Source: an uncultured Alphaproteobacteria bacterium
GTDB taxonomy: Bacteria > Pseudomonadota > Alphaproteobacteria > Rhodobacterales > Rhodobacteraceae
Direction: 5' to 3'
DNA length: 64,000 bases
NCBI GenBank assembly: GCA_929200255.1
Contig: CAKMYZ010000006.1
Location: forward strand, 1-64,000
Part shown: one piece after another, positions 1-11,086 of the stretch
Layout: each line of letters begins with the position of its first letter
Numbering within the stretch: the stretch's first letter is position 1
Made by a program: the position numbers and the translations under genes
The notes under the pieces: generated by a model
What the model was told of the DNA's origin: nothing
Seen by the model: the letters and a program-made list of their open reading frames with translations, nothing else
Databases searched by the model: none

Positions 1-674
1 GCGAAAGGTGGCTTAAACGAGCACTTGGAGCGGCACAAAAGCGTGACAGGTCCAGTTTGATCGCCATGCGGCGAGAGGGTGGTGTTGGAGTAAGCGGAAT
101 TGGCGCCCATGAATGGCCACTCTGACGAAACCTGCTGCACTGCAAATAGATCGGCGCTGCGACTGCGAAGGAATGCCGCGTCAGCAATAGCCGCATCTGC
201 ACAAGGCCGCTTTGTCCCGCAGATTTCCAGTTCGCTATTGGCTCGGCTTCGCATCAGCAGCGAAAGTCCGGTCTGACGGGCCGCACCACAGCGTAGGCAG
301 GGCATGCTCAATGGTAGCCGAGGCGGGAATCGCTGCGATATTTGAGGTCTACGCGCTTCCCGCCTCGGCTACTGTTGCGCCTGTTGAAATGGCCCCCAAG
401 CAGTGCGTTTTTGGAATTCGTAGATTTTGCCCGTTTGCTATCTCTCAAACATTGCAACGGATCAACAAACGGGAATCTCACTGAGAGTGAGCGGCAATGT
501 CAAAGGAAAACATCCGGAAGTTTTTTGGGAATACGCACATCTGGCCAAAGCTATGCTACGACCTGCAATTAACGCCTGAATTCTGGAGGGAACTCATCAA
601 AGTTCCTGTCGGAATAAGTCTGGCGTACGTTGGTTCTAGATTCTTATCAGAATCGGAAAAAATCACTACCCAAG
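1..674. other. Unrecognised, probably inserted or rearranged sequence; no supported gene
   Basis: No convincing gene is seen in these 674 bases on either strand; the short open frames have no recognisable domain and no good ribosome site. The stretch replaces the 3' two-thirds of rsmB, so it is either the end of a mobile element or a rearrangement junction. The junction lies near 675, where the rsmB reading frame stops matching its family. The stretch holds one long inverted repeat (314-372) and a small 6-bp hairpin at 639-654 near the junction. I could not recognise a transposase. Confidence 0.5.
314..372. repeat. 16-bp perfect inverted repeat
   Basis: The left arm at 314-329 and the right arm at 357-372 are perfect reverse complements over 16 bp (core GCCGAGGCGGG), with a 27-bp spacer. 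There is no T-run after either arm, so it is not a typical intrinsic terminator. It lies in the sequence that interrupts rsmB and may belong to a mobile element or a repeat family. Confidence 0.7.
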
Positions 675-1138
675 TAACCTGCACAATAGTCAAGCAGGCG
701 TGCGCCAGCGGAAACCGGAACCTGCTGGACGGCGTATTGCGACGATGCGTCCTGCAACTCAACCAACCCCTCAAGATACGCAGCGGCTATTTTGACCCGA
801 CGCGGATTGCTCAGAACGCGCAGGCAACCCGCGACCATGTCATGGGCAGCCGTTGCGATGCCTTCATCGGCCAGTGCACTTTGCGCATCATCTGGCGTGC
901 CCCGCCGGCGATTGACCCGCAAGAACACCTCGGCGCGGGCTTGTTGCGCCAGGGCGGCACTTTCTGCCTTGTCCCCCAGACTGTCCCGCCAGTGCGGCCA
1001 AAGCCAATCCGGCACATCGCAGCGAGCTGCATCAGTCAGATCATGGGGCGCCGCCAGCACAGCCTGTTCGGCGGGTTGGCCATTGCCGATCTGATCAAGC
1101 ACCGCAATCGCCGCGGCGATACGGGCACCGGGGGTCAT
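647..1138 (-). pseudogene. rsmB: Truncated 16S rRNA m5C967 methyltransferase RsmB
   Basis: The 163-aa product matches the N-terminal NusB-like helical domain and the start of the methyltransferase domain of RsmB/Fmu. It ends just inside the SAM-binding motif: the frame reads LLDYCAG and then, instead of the family's glycine-rich GGGK continuation, runs through about nine unrelated residues to a stop. Full-length RsmB is about 400-450 aa, so the catalytic core, including the two cysteines and motif IV, is missing and methylation activity is not expected. The ATG is 3 bp downstream of the guaB stop, so the two were an operon. The gene was cut at about position 675 by the sequence lying to its left. 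RsmB loss is usually tolerated; another copy elsewhere cannot be excluded. Confidence 0.85.
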
Positions 1139-1141
1139 GGT

Positions 1142-2659
<1,518 letters not shown>

Positions 2660-2759
2660 CTAACTGCGATATTGCGCCTCAGGGATGGTTAGTTGATAGA
2701 TAGTCACACAGCACCCACAATCAAACGACACGCACAGCCGCCAATAGGAGGGCCACAGA

Positions 2760-3221
2760 TTGGAGCGCTCAGAGACACCCGCCATCACGAGCCATGTAAT
2801 AGCATTCGTAAAATTCCAGAGCGCTGAAACGCTGATCATCGCCGGGGCAATTGTGTTTACGCTGATCGTCGTTGGCGTCGTCAAGTCGCGCCAGCCAGCC
2901 TTTGAGCACGAAGATAAAAAGCTTGAAAGCGAGCTATTCCTGAAGATCTACCCGCTTTGTGTTTTTGCTTGTTGGGCTGCAATTGTAGCCGGACTTGTAT
3001 TGGTTGGCATGGGTGTTGCTGCACATCTGAACTATATCGACATCGGCGGCATGTTTGATGGGGCGATGCACCCACTGGAACTGGCACTTTATGCCTGTGC
3101 GATGCCTTTTGGGGCGGCAATGGGGCTTTGGCGCTTTACTGACCTCAAGAAAGCCGCACAGGCACGGGTGACCGCGCGTAAGGCGGCGGCGGCGAAGGCG
3201 GGGCCGATCCGGTCTTATTGA
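2760..3221 (+). CDS. Small integral membrane protein of unknown function
   Basis: A 153-aa protein with three hydrophobic segments: roughly residues 24-42 (LIIAGAIVFTLIVVGVV), 65-88 (YPLCVFACWAAIVAGLVLVG) and 105-125. A short basic Ala/Lys/Arg-rich C-terminal tail probably faces the cytoplasm. I do not recognise a family. The start is TTG at 2760, supported by a consensus AGGAGG at 2746-2751, eight bases upstream. It lies between guaB (divergent) and the RamA-like gene, with about 125 bp before the latter, so co-transcription is possible but not shown. No catalytic motif is visible. Confidence 0.75.
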   Translation: MERSETPAITSHVIAFVKFQSAETLIIAGAIVFTLIVVGVVKSRQPAFEHEDKKLESELFLKIYPLCVFACWAAIVAGLVLVGMGVAAHLNYIDIGGMFDGAMHPLELALYACAMPFGAAMGLWRFTDLKKAAQARVTARKAAAAKAGPIRSY

Positions 3222-3347
3222 GGCCTGCATCTTCTGCCCAAATCATCCCATAGCAGATGCCGCTCCTCATAGTCATTATGACGGTAACAGGCCTTTCCTT
3301 GCGATGGCTGAAAGCTAGAGTAAGATCAAACATTTCAGGCGCATACC

Positions 3348-5402
3348 ATGGCAACCGATCCCCTTGTGATCTTCACCCCCACCGGCAAACGGGGAAACTT
3401 TCCCATCGGCACACCCGTGCTGACCGCCGCGCGACAGCTGGGCGTTGACCTTGATAGTGTCTGCGGCGGGCGGGGCATCTGCTCAAAATGCCAGATCACC
3501 CCCTCTTATGGTGAGTTTTCCAAACATGGCGTGACGGTCGCAGAGACGGCCCTGTCTGAGTGGAACAGCGTTGAACAACGCTATGACGACAAACGGGGCC
3601 TCAAAAAGGGCCGCCGTCTGGGATGTCAGGCCACAATCCAAAGCGACGTCGTGATCGATGTGCCTGCGGAAAGCCAAGTTCACAAACAGGTTGTGCGCAA
3701 ACGGGCAGAGGCGCGCGATATCACAATGAACCCCTCGACCAAGCTATACTACGTCGAAGTGGCAGAGCCTGACATGCATGACCCCTCTGGCGATCTTGAA
3801 CGGTTGGTGGCCGCACTTCGCCGCGACTGGGCGTTGCCGGAACTGGAAGCAGACCTTGGCGTACTCAAAACGCTGCAAAGCGCACTGCGCAAAGGCAAAT
3901 GGAAGGTGACGGTTGCCGTGCACCTGGGTGATGCTGTTTTTAGCCCCCGCATCATTCACATCTGGCCGGGGTTCTACGACGGCACGTTATACGGCCTAGC
4001 CGTCGATCTTGGCTCCACCACCATCGCCGCCCATCTTTGTGATCTGCAATCAGGCGAGGTTGTGGCCTCTTCCGGGATCATGAACCCGCAAATCCGCTTT
4101 GGCGAGGACCTGATGAGCCGGGTCAGCTATGGCATGATGAACCCAACCGGATCAGACGAAATGACAACAGCGGTGCGCGAAGGCATGAATGCGCTTTTTG
4201 TGCAAATCGCGGCCGAGGCAGAAATTGACCGTGATCTGATTGTCGATGCCGTTTTTGTCTGCAACCCGGTGATGCACCACCTCTTCCTTGGCATTGATGC
4301 CTATGAGTTGGGGCAAGCGCCTTTTGCGCTGGCAACCTCTGAAAGCATCTCTCTGCGCGCCTCTGAACTGGACCTGAACCTGCATCCTGCCTCTCGGGTT
4401 TATTTGCTGCCCTGTATCGCCGGGCATGTGGGTGCAGACGCCGCTGCGGTGGCGCTGTCCGAAGCCCCCGACAAATCCGAAGACCTTGTGTTGGTTGTGG
4501 ATGTGGGCACAAACGCCGAAATCCTGCTGGGGAACAAGGAAAAGGTCCTTGCCTGTTCGTCCCCCACCGGCCCCGCGTTCGAAGGGGCGCAGATCACCAG
4601 CGGACAACGTGCGGCCCCCGGCGCCATTGAGCATGTCGAGATTGACCCCGTGACCAAGCTCCCCCGGTTCCAAGTGATCGGGTCCGAGATCTGGTCTGAC
4701 GAGGACGGCTTTGACGCGGCCATCGCCCAGACCGGTATCACCGGCATCTGCGGGTCCGGCATCATCGAGGTCATCGCGGAAATGCGCCTGGCGGGCATCG
4801 TTGACGGCCCCGGCCTGATCGGCTCGGCAGAGCAGACAGGCTCACCTAATTGTTTTCAGGACGGGCGCACCAATTCCTACCTGCTTTATGATGGTTCCGA
4901 AAACGGCGGACCAAAGATCACCGTCACCAATACCGACATCAGGCAAATCCAAATGGCCAAGGCGGCACTCTACTCTGGCGCGCGGCTACTGATGGACAAA
5001 TTCGGCGTGGATAAGGTGGATCGGGTCGTGCTGGCCGGGGCTTTTGGTGCGCATATCAGCCCCAAACACGCAATGGTGCTGGGCATGATCCCCGACGCGC
5101 CATTAGACAAGGTGACAAGCGCAGGCAACGCTGCTGGCACGGGCGCGCGGATCGCGCTGCTGAACACAGATGCGCGCAAGGAAATCGAAGAGACGGTCCA
5201 TAACATCCACAAGATCGAAACCGCGATCGAGCCGCGCTTTCAGGAGCATTTCGTGAACGCCTCAAACATCCCTAATGCCGTTGAACCCTTCCCGATCCTT
5301 GAAAGCATCGTGGCAATCCCGCAGGTGAACCACAATCAGGGGGGCAGTGCTGACGGCGGGCGCAGGCGGCGGCGCGGTGCACGGACAGGTGCCCCATCAT
5401 GA
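3348..5402 (+). CDS. RamA-like ferredoxin/ASKHA corrinoid-reactivating protein (DUF4445)
   Basis: A 684-aa protein with an N-terminal plant-type [2Fe-2S] domain (Cys39, Cys45, Cys48 and Cys93 in the C-x5-C-x2-C...C pattern). A linker leads to a large ASKHA-type ATPase domain beginning near residue 213 ([14 protein letters not shown]), with later phosphate motifs [16 protein letters not shown] and LAGAFGAH. Proteins of this architecture use ATP to re-reduce oxidised Co(II) corrinoids so that methyltransferases can be remethylated (RamA family). In Phaeobacter a homologue was reported to be needed for methionine synthesis with a split MetH; I recall this rather than derive it here. No corrinoid protein or methyltransferase lies next to it; kynA overlaps its stop by 4 bp. 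The C-terminus ends in an Arg/Gly-rich tail. Confidence 0.88.
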   Translation: MATDPLVIFTPTGKRGNFPIGTPVLTAARQLGVDLDSVCGGRGICSKCQITPSYGEFSKHGVTVAETALSEWNSVEQRYDDKRGLKKGRRLGCQATIQSDVVIDVPAESQVHKQVVRKRAEARDITMNPSTKLYYVEVAEPDMHDPSGDLERLVAALRRDWALPELEADLGVLKTLQSALRKGKWKVTVAVHLGDAVFSPRIIHIWPGFYDGTLYGLAVDLGSTTIAAHLCDLQSGEVVASSGIMNPQIRFGEDLMSRVSYGMMNPTGSDEMTTAVREGMNALFVQIAAEAEIDRDLIVDAVFVCNPVMHHLFLGIDAYELGQAPFALATSESISLRASELDLNLHPASRVYLLPCIAGHVGADAAAVALSEAPDKSEDLVLVVDVGTNAEILLGNKEKVLACSSPTGPAFEGAQITSGQRAAPGAIEHVEIDPVTKLPRFQVIGSEIWSDEDGFDAAIAQTGITGICGSGIIEVIAEMRLAGIVDGPGLIGSAEQTGSPNCFQDGRTNSYLLYDGSENGGPKITVTNTDIRQIQMAKAALYSGARLLMDKFGVDKVDRVVLAGAFGAHISPKHAMVLGMIPDAPLDKVTSAGNAAGTGARIALLNTDARKEIEETVHNIHKIETAIEPRFQEHFVNASNIPNAVEPFPILESIVAIPQVNHNQGGSADGGRRRRRGARTGAPS

Positions 5403-6244
5403 CTTCCGACAATGACGCATATGACCCGGCCAAAGAGGGCGCGCAGATGCGCTTTGACGGGCGGATGTCCTACACCGACTACCTGCAACTTGATCTGGTG
5501 CTTGGCGCGCAAAAGCCGCAGACGAACACCCATGATGAACTGCTGTTCATCATCCAGCACCAAACGTCAGAGCTTTGGATGACGCTGGCGCTTCATGAAA
5601 TCAACGCCGCCCGCGATCTTATCGCTCAGGATGCGCTGCAACCTGCGTTCAAGATGCTGGCGCGGGTCGCACGGATATTCGAACAACTGAACAACGCATG
5701 GGATGTGCTGCGGACGATGACGCCCAGCGATTACACCGCCTTCCGTGATGACCTTGGGCAGTCGTCGGGGTTCCAGTCCTGGCAATACCGCCTGATCGAG
5801 TTCTGCCTTGGCAATCGCAATCAGGCGCTGTTGCAGCCACACGCCCACAGGCCCGATATCACCGAAAAACTGACAGCCGAATTGGCCAAGCCTTCGCTTT
5901 ACGATGTTGCTGTGCAGGCACTGGCCCGCAGCGGTCTGGGCGTGCCGCAATCGGTGTTGGACCGCGATATGACCCGCCCGCACAGCTATGACGCCGACCT
6001 CATGAGCGTATGGGAACAGATCTACCGCGATCCGCACCAACACTGGTCACTCTACGAATTGGCCGAAACGCTGGTCGACATCGAGGACTACTTCCGCCGC
6101 TGGCGCTTTAACCACGTGACAACCGTTGAACGTGTAATCGGCTTTAAACGTGGCACCGGCGGCACCGGAGGGGTGGATTATCTGCGGCGGATGCTGGCGG
6201 TTGAGCTCTTCCCCGAACTCTGGCGGGTGCGCACAATCCTCTAG
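5399..6244 (+). CDS. kynA: Tryptophan 2,3-dioxygenase
   Basis: Haem enzyme that opens the indole ring of L-tryptophan to N-formylkynurenine, the first step of the kynurenine pathway. The 281-aa product has the typical bacterial length and family motifs: the TDYLQLD N-terminal segment, QHQTSELW (residues about 50-58) with the distal-site His, the SGFQSWQYR loop, and near the C-terminus the [20 protein letters not shown] segment, which carries the proximal haem His and the substrate loop. The ATG overlaps the stop of the RamA-like gene (ATGA), implying translational coupling although no functional link between the two is obvious. The tRNA-Gly gene follows 60 bp downstream. Confidence 0.96.
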   Translation: MTSDNDAYDPAKEGAQMRFDGRMSYTDYLQLDLVLGAQKPQTNTHDELLFIIQHQTSELWMTLALHEINAARDLIAQDALQPAFKMLARVARIFEQLNNAWDVLRTMTPSDYTAFRDDLGQSSGFQSWQYRLIEFCLGNRNQALLQPHAHRPDITEKLTAELAKPSLYDVAVQALARSGLGVPQSVLDRDMTRPHSYDADLMSVWEQIYRDPHQHWSLYELAETLVDIEDYFRRWRFNHVTTVERVIGFKRGTGGTGGVDYLRRMLAVELFPELWRVRTIL

Positions 6245-6304
6245 GGATGCCGGGGCAATTGCCCCGTTGACGATCTACCATACGCGGCGTATCCACATTG
6301 CGCG

Positions 6305-6378
6305 CGCGGGTATGGTGAAAAGGTATCACGAAAGCTTCCCAAGCTTCAGTTACGGGTTCGATTCCCGTTACCCGCTCC
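6305..6378 (+). tRNA. tRNA-Gly (anticodon CCC)
   Basis: A 74-nt cloverleaf: acceptor stem GCGGGTA/TACCCGC, a T-stem ACGGG/CCCGT with the loop TTCGATT, an anticodon loop TTCCCAA giving CCC, and an encoded CCA. The first anticodon-stem pair is a mismatch (A/C); the other four pairs are sound. Its 3' end is the integration site of the 16-kb island that follows; the island restores the tRNA end, so the gene stays intact. Confidence 0.93.
6365..6378. repeat. attL: left copy of the 14-bp integration repeat
   Basis: CGTTACCCGCTCCA is the 3' part of tRNA-Gly and recurs exactly at 22359-22372. A tRNA 3' end next to a P4-type integrase is the classic attachment site of integrative elements. Identity stops immediately outside the 14 bp on both sides. 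Confidence 0.85.
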
Positions 6379-6476
6379 AATAGGTCTTCTCATAGATTTT
6401 CATTTATGAACTAACTTATTATTTTTTAATGATAAAATTTTTCACGGCTTCTCACGCCTGAACATAGATCACCCTT

Positions 6477-6498
6477 GTACAACACCCATTTGTTGTAC
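6477..6498. promoter_or_regulatory. Candidate integrase arm-type sites, left end
   Basis: GTACAAC at 6477-6483 and GTTGTAC at 6492-6498 form an inverted pair between attL and the integrase. The same heptamer GTTGTAC occurs twice near the right border (22291-22297 and 22302-22308). Tyrosine integrases bind such short repeated arm sites flanking their core site; that role is inferred here. The pair could also act as an operator for the integrase gene. Confidence 0.45.
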
Positions 6499-6575
6499 AC
6501 GAGGTGTACTTTTGACCCGTATTTCGACTATGGTTCTCACAGATAGAACCATGTTCGAACAGGTGAGCACCCACA

Positions 6576-7793
6576 ATGCCGCTGACAAATTCGCAAATCA
6601 GAGCCGCCAAGCCTGGCGAGAAAAGGATTCGTCTAAGCGACGGTGGCGGCCTCTACCTCGAGGTGCTTCCTTCGGGAAGGAAGTCATTTCGATTGGCATA
6701 CCGTATTGCTGGCGGACAGCGCACAAAACTGATTGGCGGTTATCCTCAGATTTCTCTGGCCGAGGCGCGGATGAAGGTCTCGGCGTTCAAGCTTGATCTC
6801 AGCAGTGGCGATCCTGAGATTGTTGAGGCGGCGATCAAACCCCGCCAAGCGGTCAAGACCAAGAAGAGGGAAGCGACCACTTGGAAGGAAGTTGCCGACG
6901 GATACCTGCTCATGCGACAGCAGAGCAATCCCGCTCCAAAGACCCTGGCGAAACTCAATTCGCAGATTGCAAAGACCGTTAATGCTATTGGCAGCTATCG
7001 CGTCAATGAAATCACTGCACAAGATATCTTGGATGTAGTGAACCCGATTGCATCGTCGGGCCGCGTCGAAACCGCTCATGAAGTCAGAGCACGGTTCTCG
7101 CAAATATTTCGCTATGCTGGAGCACGTGGATTGGTGACGCATGATCCTGCCGCCTTTGTGGCGGATGCGATGATCAAACGTCAACGCGGAGAATTCGCAG
7201 GAATCACCGACCCGACCGAGGTGGGAGAGTTGATGTTAGCAATCGAAAGGTACCGCAAGGCCAACCCCATAGTCGGTTCGGCCTTGATGCTCTCCGCCTA
7301 CCTCTTCCCGCGCAATACTGAGCTGCGCGGTATGCGGTGGGATGAAATTGATTGGGGTGCCGCCCGATGGGAAGTCCCAGGCATCCGCATGAAAATGAAC
7401 CGTGACCATCTGGTGCCCCTGCCCTCACAGGCTCTCGGACTGCTCCGCACCTTGCAAGAGTATGACTTTGGGTCTGAACTGGTGTTTCCGGCACCTCGTG
7501 ATCCTAGCCGGATGGTTTCAGACATGACGTTCAACTCTGCCCTACGCCGACTGGGGTATAAACCGGATCGCCATGTCCATCATGGGTTCCGGACGACTGC
7601 CAGCACCAATCTTAATGAGATGGGTTGGAACTATGATTGGATTGAACGCCAACTGGCACACGTTCCGACCAACAAGGTGCGTTCCAGTTATAATAAAGCG
7701 CAATATTTGGATGGTCGCATTGAAATGATGAAAGTCTATGCCGATTGGTTGGACAAGTTGAAACGCGAAGCAATCTCCAAGATGGAAGACTAA
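6576..7793 (+). CDS. int: P4-type tyrosine integrase of the island
   Basis: A 405-aa site-specific recombinase that most likely inserts and excises this island at tRNA-Gly. Order of domains: N-terminal arm-binding DUF4102 (residues about 3-85, DGGGLYLEV), a SAM-like core-binding domain (about 100-190) and the catalytic domain. Visible catalytic residues are Arg246 (RNTEL), Lys273, His336 and Arg339 (HHGFR), His362 (LAHVP) and the nucleophile Tyr372 (SYNKA). Length matches the family. The ATG follows AGGTGAG closely. It starts about 200 bp from the tRNA, reading away from it, the standard arrangement. All catalytic residues are present, so it is expected to be active. Confidence 0.95.
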   Translation: MPLTNSQIRAAKPGEKRIRLSDGGGLYLEVLPSGRKSFRLAYRIAGGQRTKLIGGYPQISLAEARMKVSAFKLDLSSGDPEIVEAAIKPRQAVKTKKREATTWKEVADGYLLMRQQSNPAPKTLAKLNSQIAKTVNAIGSYRVNEITAQDILDVVNPIASSGRVETAHEVRARFSQIFRYAGARGLVTHDPAAFVADAMIKRQRGEFAGITDPTEVGELMLAIERYRKANPIVGSALMLSAYLFPRNTELRGMRWDEIDWGAARWEVPGIRMKMNRDHLVPLPSQALGLLRTLQEYDFGSELVFPAPRDPSRMVSDMTFNSALRRLGYKPDRHVHHGFRTTASTNLNEMGWNYDWIERQLAHVPTNKVRSSYNKAQYLDGRIEMMKVYADWLDKLKREAISKMED

Positions 7794-7941
7794 CGTCGAT
7801 ACTGGTAAGCTGACGCACCCATCAAAGAGCGCAAGCAAAGGCTCGAACGGCAACAAACAGCCATTGAACTGTTAGTTGTAGATCAACTAACTTGACTGAA
7901 ACCGCTCGTGCGGCGAAGCGATCTATCAGGAAGATAAATTC

Positions 7942-10071
7942 ATGAAAAAATTTTCATTTCCGACCAAAGCTCGAGAAAACCTTCTTATTGAGCTGATTGA
8001 TGATGCTGAAGAGCGTGCGCAAGAAGATGATTTGAAGCCCTTTGATGCCATTGCTTTCCTCTGTATGGACACTTTCGGACTAGGAAATGAAGAAGGCGCA
8101 AGTAGGAGTGATGGGAAGGGAGATCGGGGAATCGATTGGTTCCGAGTTTCAAAATCATCCGCGACCATTTATCAATTCAAAGGCCCTGAGGATTTTAGAA
8201 GAGCCAATTTCAACAAGACTGTGAATCCCAGTGATCTATCCGACTTGAGGCGCATTTTAGGATACCTGCAGACGATCTCAGAGAAAAAGAGCGTCCAGAA
8301 CAGGCGCGTTCGGAAATTTCAAAACAGCGTCAACCTGAGATTAAGCGCAGCAGCAGAAACAGAGGAAAAGATATTCTATTTTGTGGTTAACTATTTTGTT
8401 TCAAAGGAGAATCTTGGTGAGCAAGCCTCTGATGAGTTGACTGAGATCAACCGAATAGCTCAATCGATAACAGAAATTGGTTCCGTCTTGGTTGATGTAA
8501 AGATCAACCTCCGCCTGATTGATGATGTCTTGGAAGAGCGTTGGAAGCAGCAAAACCTACACTGGAAAACACTGGATGGTAAGAATGAAGAGTGGATAAC
8601 GCTAGAAGCAAATGATCGGGGCATCGACGATGGAACTTGTACCGTTGTCTTTTGTCGGGGCGTTGATCTAATTCGCGCCTACGATGACTTTGGCCACAGA
8701 CTCTTTGCGCCAAATGTGCGCTGCTACTTACAAGACACGCCAGTAAACTCTCGCATACAAGAAGCAGTCAAGACCGCCAAAGGCATTGCAAACTTCCGCT
8801 ACATGAACAATGGCGTCACCATAATTGGCGAAGCCATTGATAAAAAGGCAAGTCCTAAGCTTCGGATTCGAAAACCAGGCGTGGTCAATGGGCTGCAGAC
8901 TATTCGAGCTTTAAGTCAGGCGTACGGCGACCTCGATGCTAGTATGCGCGCGCTATTTGAAGAGAAGCTCTACATTTTGGTTCGAATATTTGCAGGCAAA
9001 AAACAATCATTTTCTACCGACGATTTGATCGTCGCCACCAACAACCAAAACAAGATGGAAGCCCGAAATTTGAGATCGAACACAGGCACGCAGAAGCATA
9101 TTGAACAGAGCTTCGCAAAACTATGGTGGTTTTATGAACGAAAAGAAAAAGCTTGGGAAGCTTTCTCCGAGTCGGCGGGAAGCTGGGACACGCTGAAGGG
9201 GCTGAAAGCAAGCAATTTTGGCGGAAATGCTAAAGCGAATAGAAGGAACGTGGACAATGAGGTAGTTGCTGCGTCATGGCTCGCGTTTTCAGGATATTCA
9301 GACATAGCAAGAAATGAAAAAAACAAACTCTTCTCGGATGACAAACGATATGAGAGAATTTTTGAACTCGTCCCTGCGAAACACGGGTTTGACTATGACT
9401 ATAAGCGTGACGGGCCAACTGAAGACCAAAACAGTTCCAGCAGTATCCCTCCTGCATCCAGCATGTTGCTGGCAACCCTCCTTTACAGTAGCGCAAAGTA
9501 CTGTGCATCTTCAGCGGCTGAAACCAAACGAAAATTCATCCAACAGCACGCTCTTACCGATATGGGGACTGATGAGCAAAATGCGAAATTGGCAGCAGTA
9601 CCTGAGTATCTGGCTGAGCTAATGATGGTTTCGTCGCCGTTTCTGTTCACAGAACTATTCGGCTATCTATTTTATCAAATACCCCAAGAGGATAGAGACA
9701 AGGCGGGTCGAAAGATCCTGGAAGAAACTGATATTGCCACGGTCTTTAAATCGAAAAACTATCTCGAACTTAAGCAACAGCTATGGAACGCGCCGGAAAA
9801 ACATCATTTTTTTAGTGGTTGTTATCAGATGTGGGGGTCCATCTTAGCTGAATTCTCAGAATCTGAGGCTTTCAGGACTGATCTTTTGAACGCATCTTCG
9901 AGACCGTCATTCGTGCACAATGGGCCAACTAGACGCAAGCTCATTGGCCGCATCAAGGAATATGACCGATCAATTGAGCGTCGAGGATCATTGGACAAGG
10001 TATGGTCGGAACCTTTTGACAGCGCAGGATCAGTTTCCCAGTCTTTGCATGAGTTCTGTCTGTCAGTCTAA
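7942..10071 (+). CDS. Nuclease-like plus AIPR-domain protein, candidate phage defence protein
   Basis: A 709-aa protein. Residues about 250-500 carry the AIPR (abortive infection phage resistance) signature: NVRCYL at 258-263, FRYMNNGVTII around 285-295 and VVNGLQT at 314-320. Upstream, GID at 63-65 followed twelve residues later by QFK at 78-80 resembles the D-x(n)-QxK core of Mrr/PD-(D/E)xK nucleases; I infer a nuclease-like N-terminus from that alone. The C-terminal 200 residues are unrecognised. AIPR proteins are known from abortive-infection and restriction-linked contexts, but no methylase or other partner is adjacent, so it may act alone. The gene is AT-rich relative to the core and sits behind the integrase, a typical cargo position. 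Confidence 0.8.
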   Translation: MKKFSFPTKARENLLIELIDDAEERAQEDDLKPFDAIAFLCMDTFGLGNEEGASRSDGKGDRGIDWFRVSKSSATIYQFKGPEDFRRANFNKTVNPSDLSDLRRILGYLQTISEKKSVQNRRVRKFQNSVNLRLSAAAETEEKIFYFVVNYFVSKENLGEQASDELTEINRIAQSITEIGSVLVDVKINLRLIDDVLEERWKQQNLHWKTLDGKNEEWITLEANDRGIDDGTCTVVFCRGVDLIRAYDDFGHRLFAPNVRCYLQDTPVNSRIQEAVKTAKGIANFRYMNNGVTIIGEAIDKKASPKLRIRKPGVVNGLQTIRALSQAYGDLDASMRALFEEKLYILVRIFAGKKQSFSTDDLIVATNNQNKMEARNLRSNTGTQKHIEQSFAKLWWFYERKEKAWEAFSESAGSWDTLKGLKASNFGGNAKANRRNVDNEVVAASWLAFSGYSDIARNEKNKLFSDDKRYERIFELVPAKHGFDYDYKRDGPTEDQNSSSSIPPASSMLLATLLYSSAKYCASSAAETKRKFIQQHALTDMGTDEQNAKLAAVPEYLAELMMVSSPFLFTELFGYLFYQIPQEDRDKAGRKILEETDIATVFKSKNYLELKQQLWNAPEKHHFFSGCYQMWGSILAEFSESEAFRTDLLNASSRPSFVHNGPTRRKLIGRIKEYDRSIERRGSLDKVWSEPFDSAGSVSQSLHEFCLSV

Positions 10072-10161
10072 GGTTGACCAGTTTTTTGTCCGAATGAAAT
10101 TCATGTCTATGGAAGGTGGGAAAGAGTCGTTCTCCGACAGCGAATGCCTCCTTCCCACCCC

Positions 10162-10800
10162 TTACAACTCAAACTGCCGCGCCAAACTCAACGTCTCCTC
10201 CTCTTCCACCCCCAGATACAGTTGCGTTGATCCGATGGTCTTGTGCCCCAGCATGATCTGGCAGGCGCGGATGTTGCCGGTCTTCCGATATATGAGTGCT
10301 GGCCGCGCCCTGCGGATCGAATGCGTGCCGTAGACTGCGGGATTGAGACCGGCGAACGTCACCCACTTCTTCACCAGGTTCAAATACGCTCGCTCGGACA
10401 GAGGTTTGTCAGGCACACCGCGACACTGCGAACCAAAGAACAGAAAATCTGTGGTCAGCAAGTCTTCCGCCTCAATGTGCTGGCGAACCAGTTTTTGTGT
10501 GTCGAGACTTGGCTCAAAGACAATGCTGCTGCCCGCCTGCTGCTTGGTCTTCATCGGTTGCACCCGAACTTGGTCTCGCATCACACCCGAGAGCATCACG
10601 TCGCTGACCCGCAGTCGCACCAGATCACACCCGCGCAAGCAACTATCAAGCGCCAGCGCGAACATCGCCCTGTCGCGCAAGGACGACCGCTCGACCATCA
10701 CCAACTTGATCGCGTCCACCTGGCGCACGGTCAAAGCCGGTTTTCGTCCGATGATCTTGCCCTTGTTCCAGGCTGACTGCTGAGGTGATTTCTTGCCCAT
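10162..10800 (-). CDS. Small tyrosine recombinase
   Basis: A 212-aa protein consisting almost only of a catalytic tyrosine-recombinase domain. Arg56 (LRGCDL), Lys84 (MKTK), His160 and Arg163 (THSIRR), His186 (LGHKTI) and Tyr195 (TQLYLG) fill the expected positions. It lacks the long N-terminal DNA-binding domain of the P4-type integrase at 6576, so it is more like plasmid resolvase-type or integron-like short recombinases common in Rhodobacterales. It is convergent with the AIPR gene; an 8-bp inverted repeat at 10115-10122 and 10152-10159 lies between the two stops. It may resolve dimers of the element or mark a second, nested insertion. No target site was found. Confidence 0.85.
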   Translation of the reverse strand: MGKKSPQQSAWNKGKIIGRKPALTVRQVDAIKLVMVERSSLRDRAMFALALDSCLRGCDLVRLRVSDVMLSGVMRDQVRVQPMKTKQQAGSSIVFEPSLDTQKLVRQHIEAEDLLTTDFLFFGSQCRGVPDKPLSERAYLNLVKKWVTFAGLNPAVYGTHSIRRARPALIYRKTGNIRACQIMLGHKTIGSTQLYLGVEEEETLSLARQFEL

Positions 10801-11086
10801 ATTCGCTTCCGCTTTCCGTTGATTATACTGGTAAAACAGAATCCTTGTCGGTCAAGGCACCAGAAATCCCTTATTTTTCAACGTTTGGGCTGTGGAAAAC
10901 ACTTCCGCTTCTATCCAGTAGCGGAATTCAGCAAGACACCATGTCATTCGGAAGCTCCGAGTGTCCATTAACTCTAAACCCAATCCGGAGCAGCCAACGT
11001 ATCAAATCCAACGCAAACACTTCGCAAAGGTTGAGTTTTTTCATAGGATCGATATATGAAACTTCAGAAATGAAAGAGGTTTACCG

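Noticed and set aside
10243-10783. Two plus-strand frames within the small recombinase gene
   Set aside because: Both are antisense to an ORF with intact catalytic residues.
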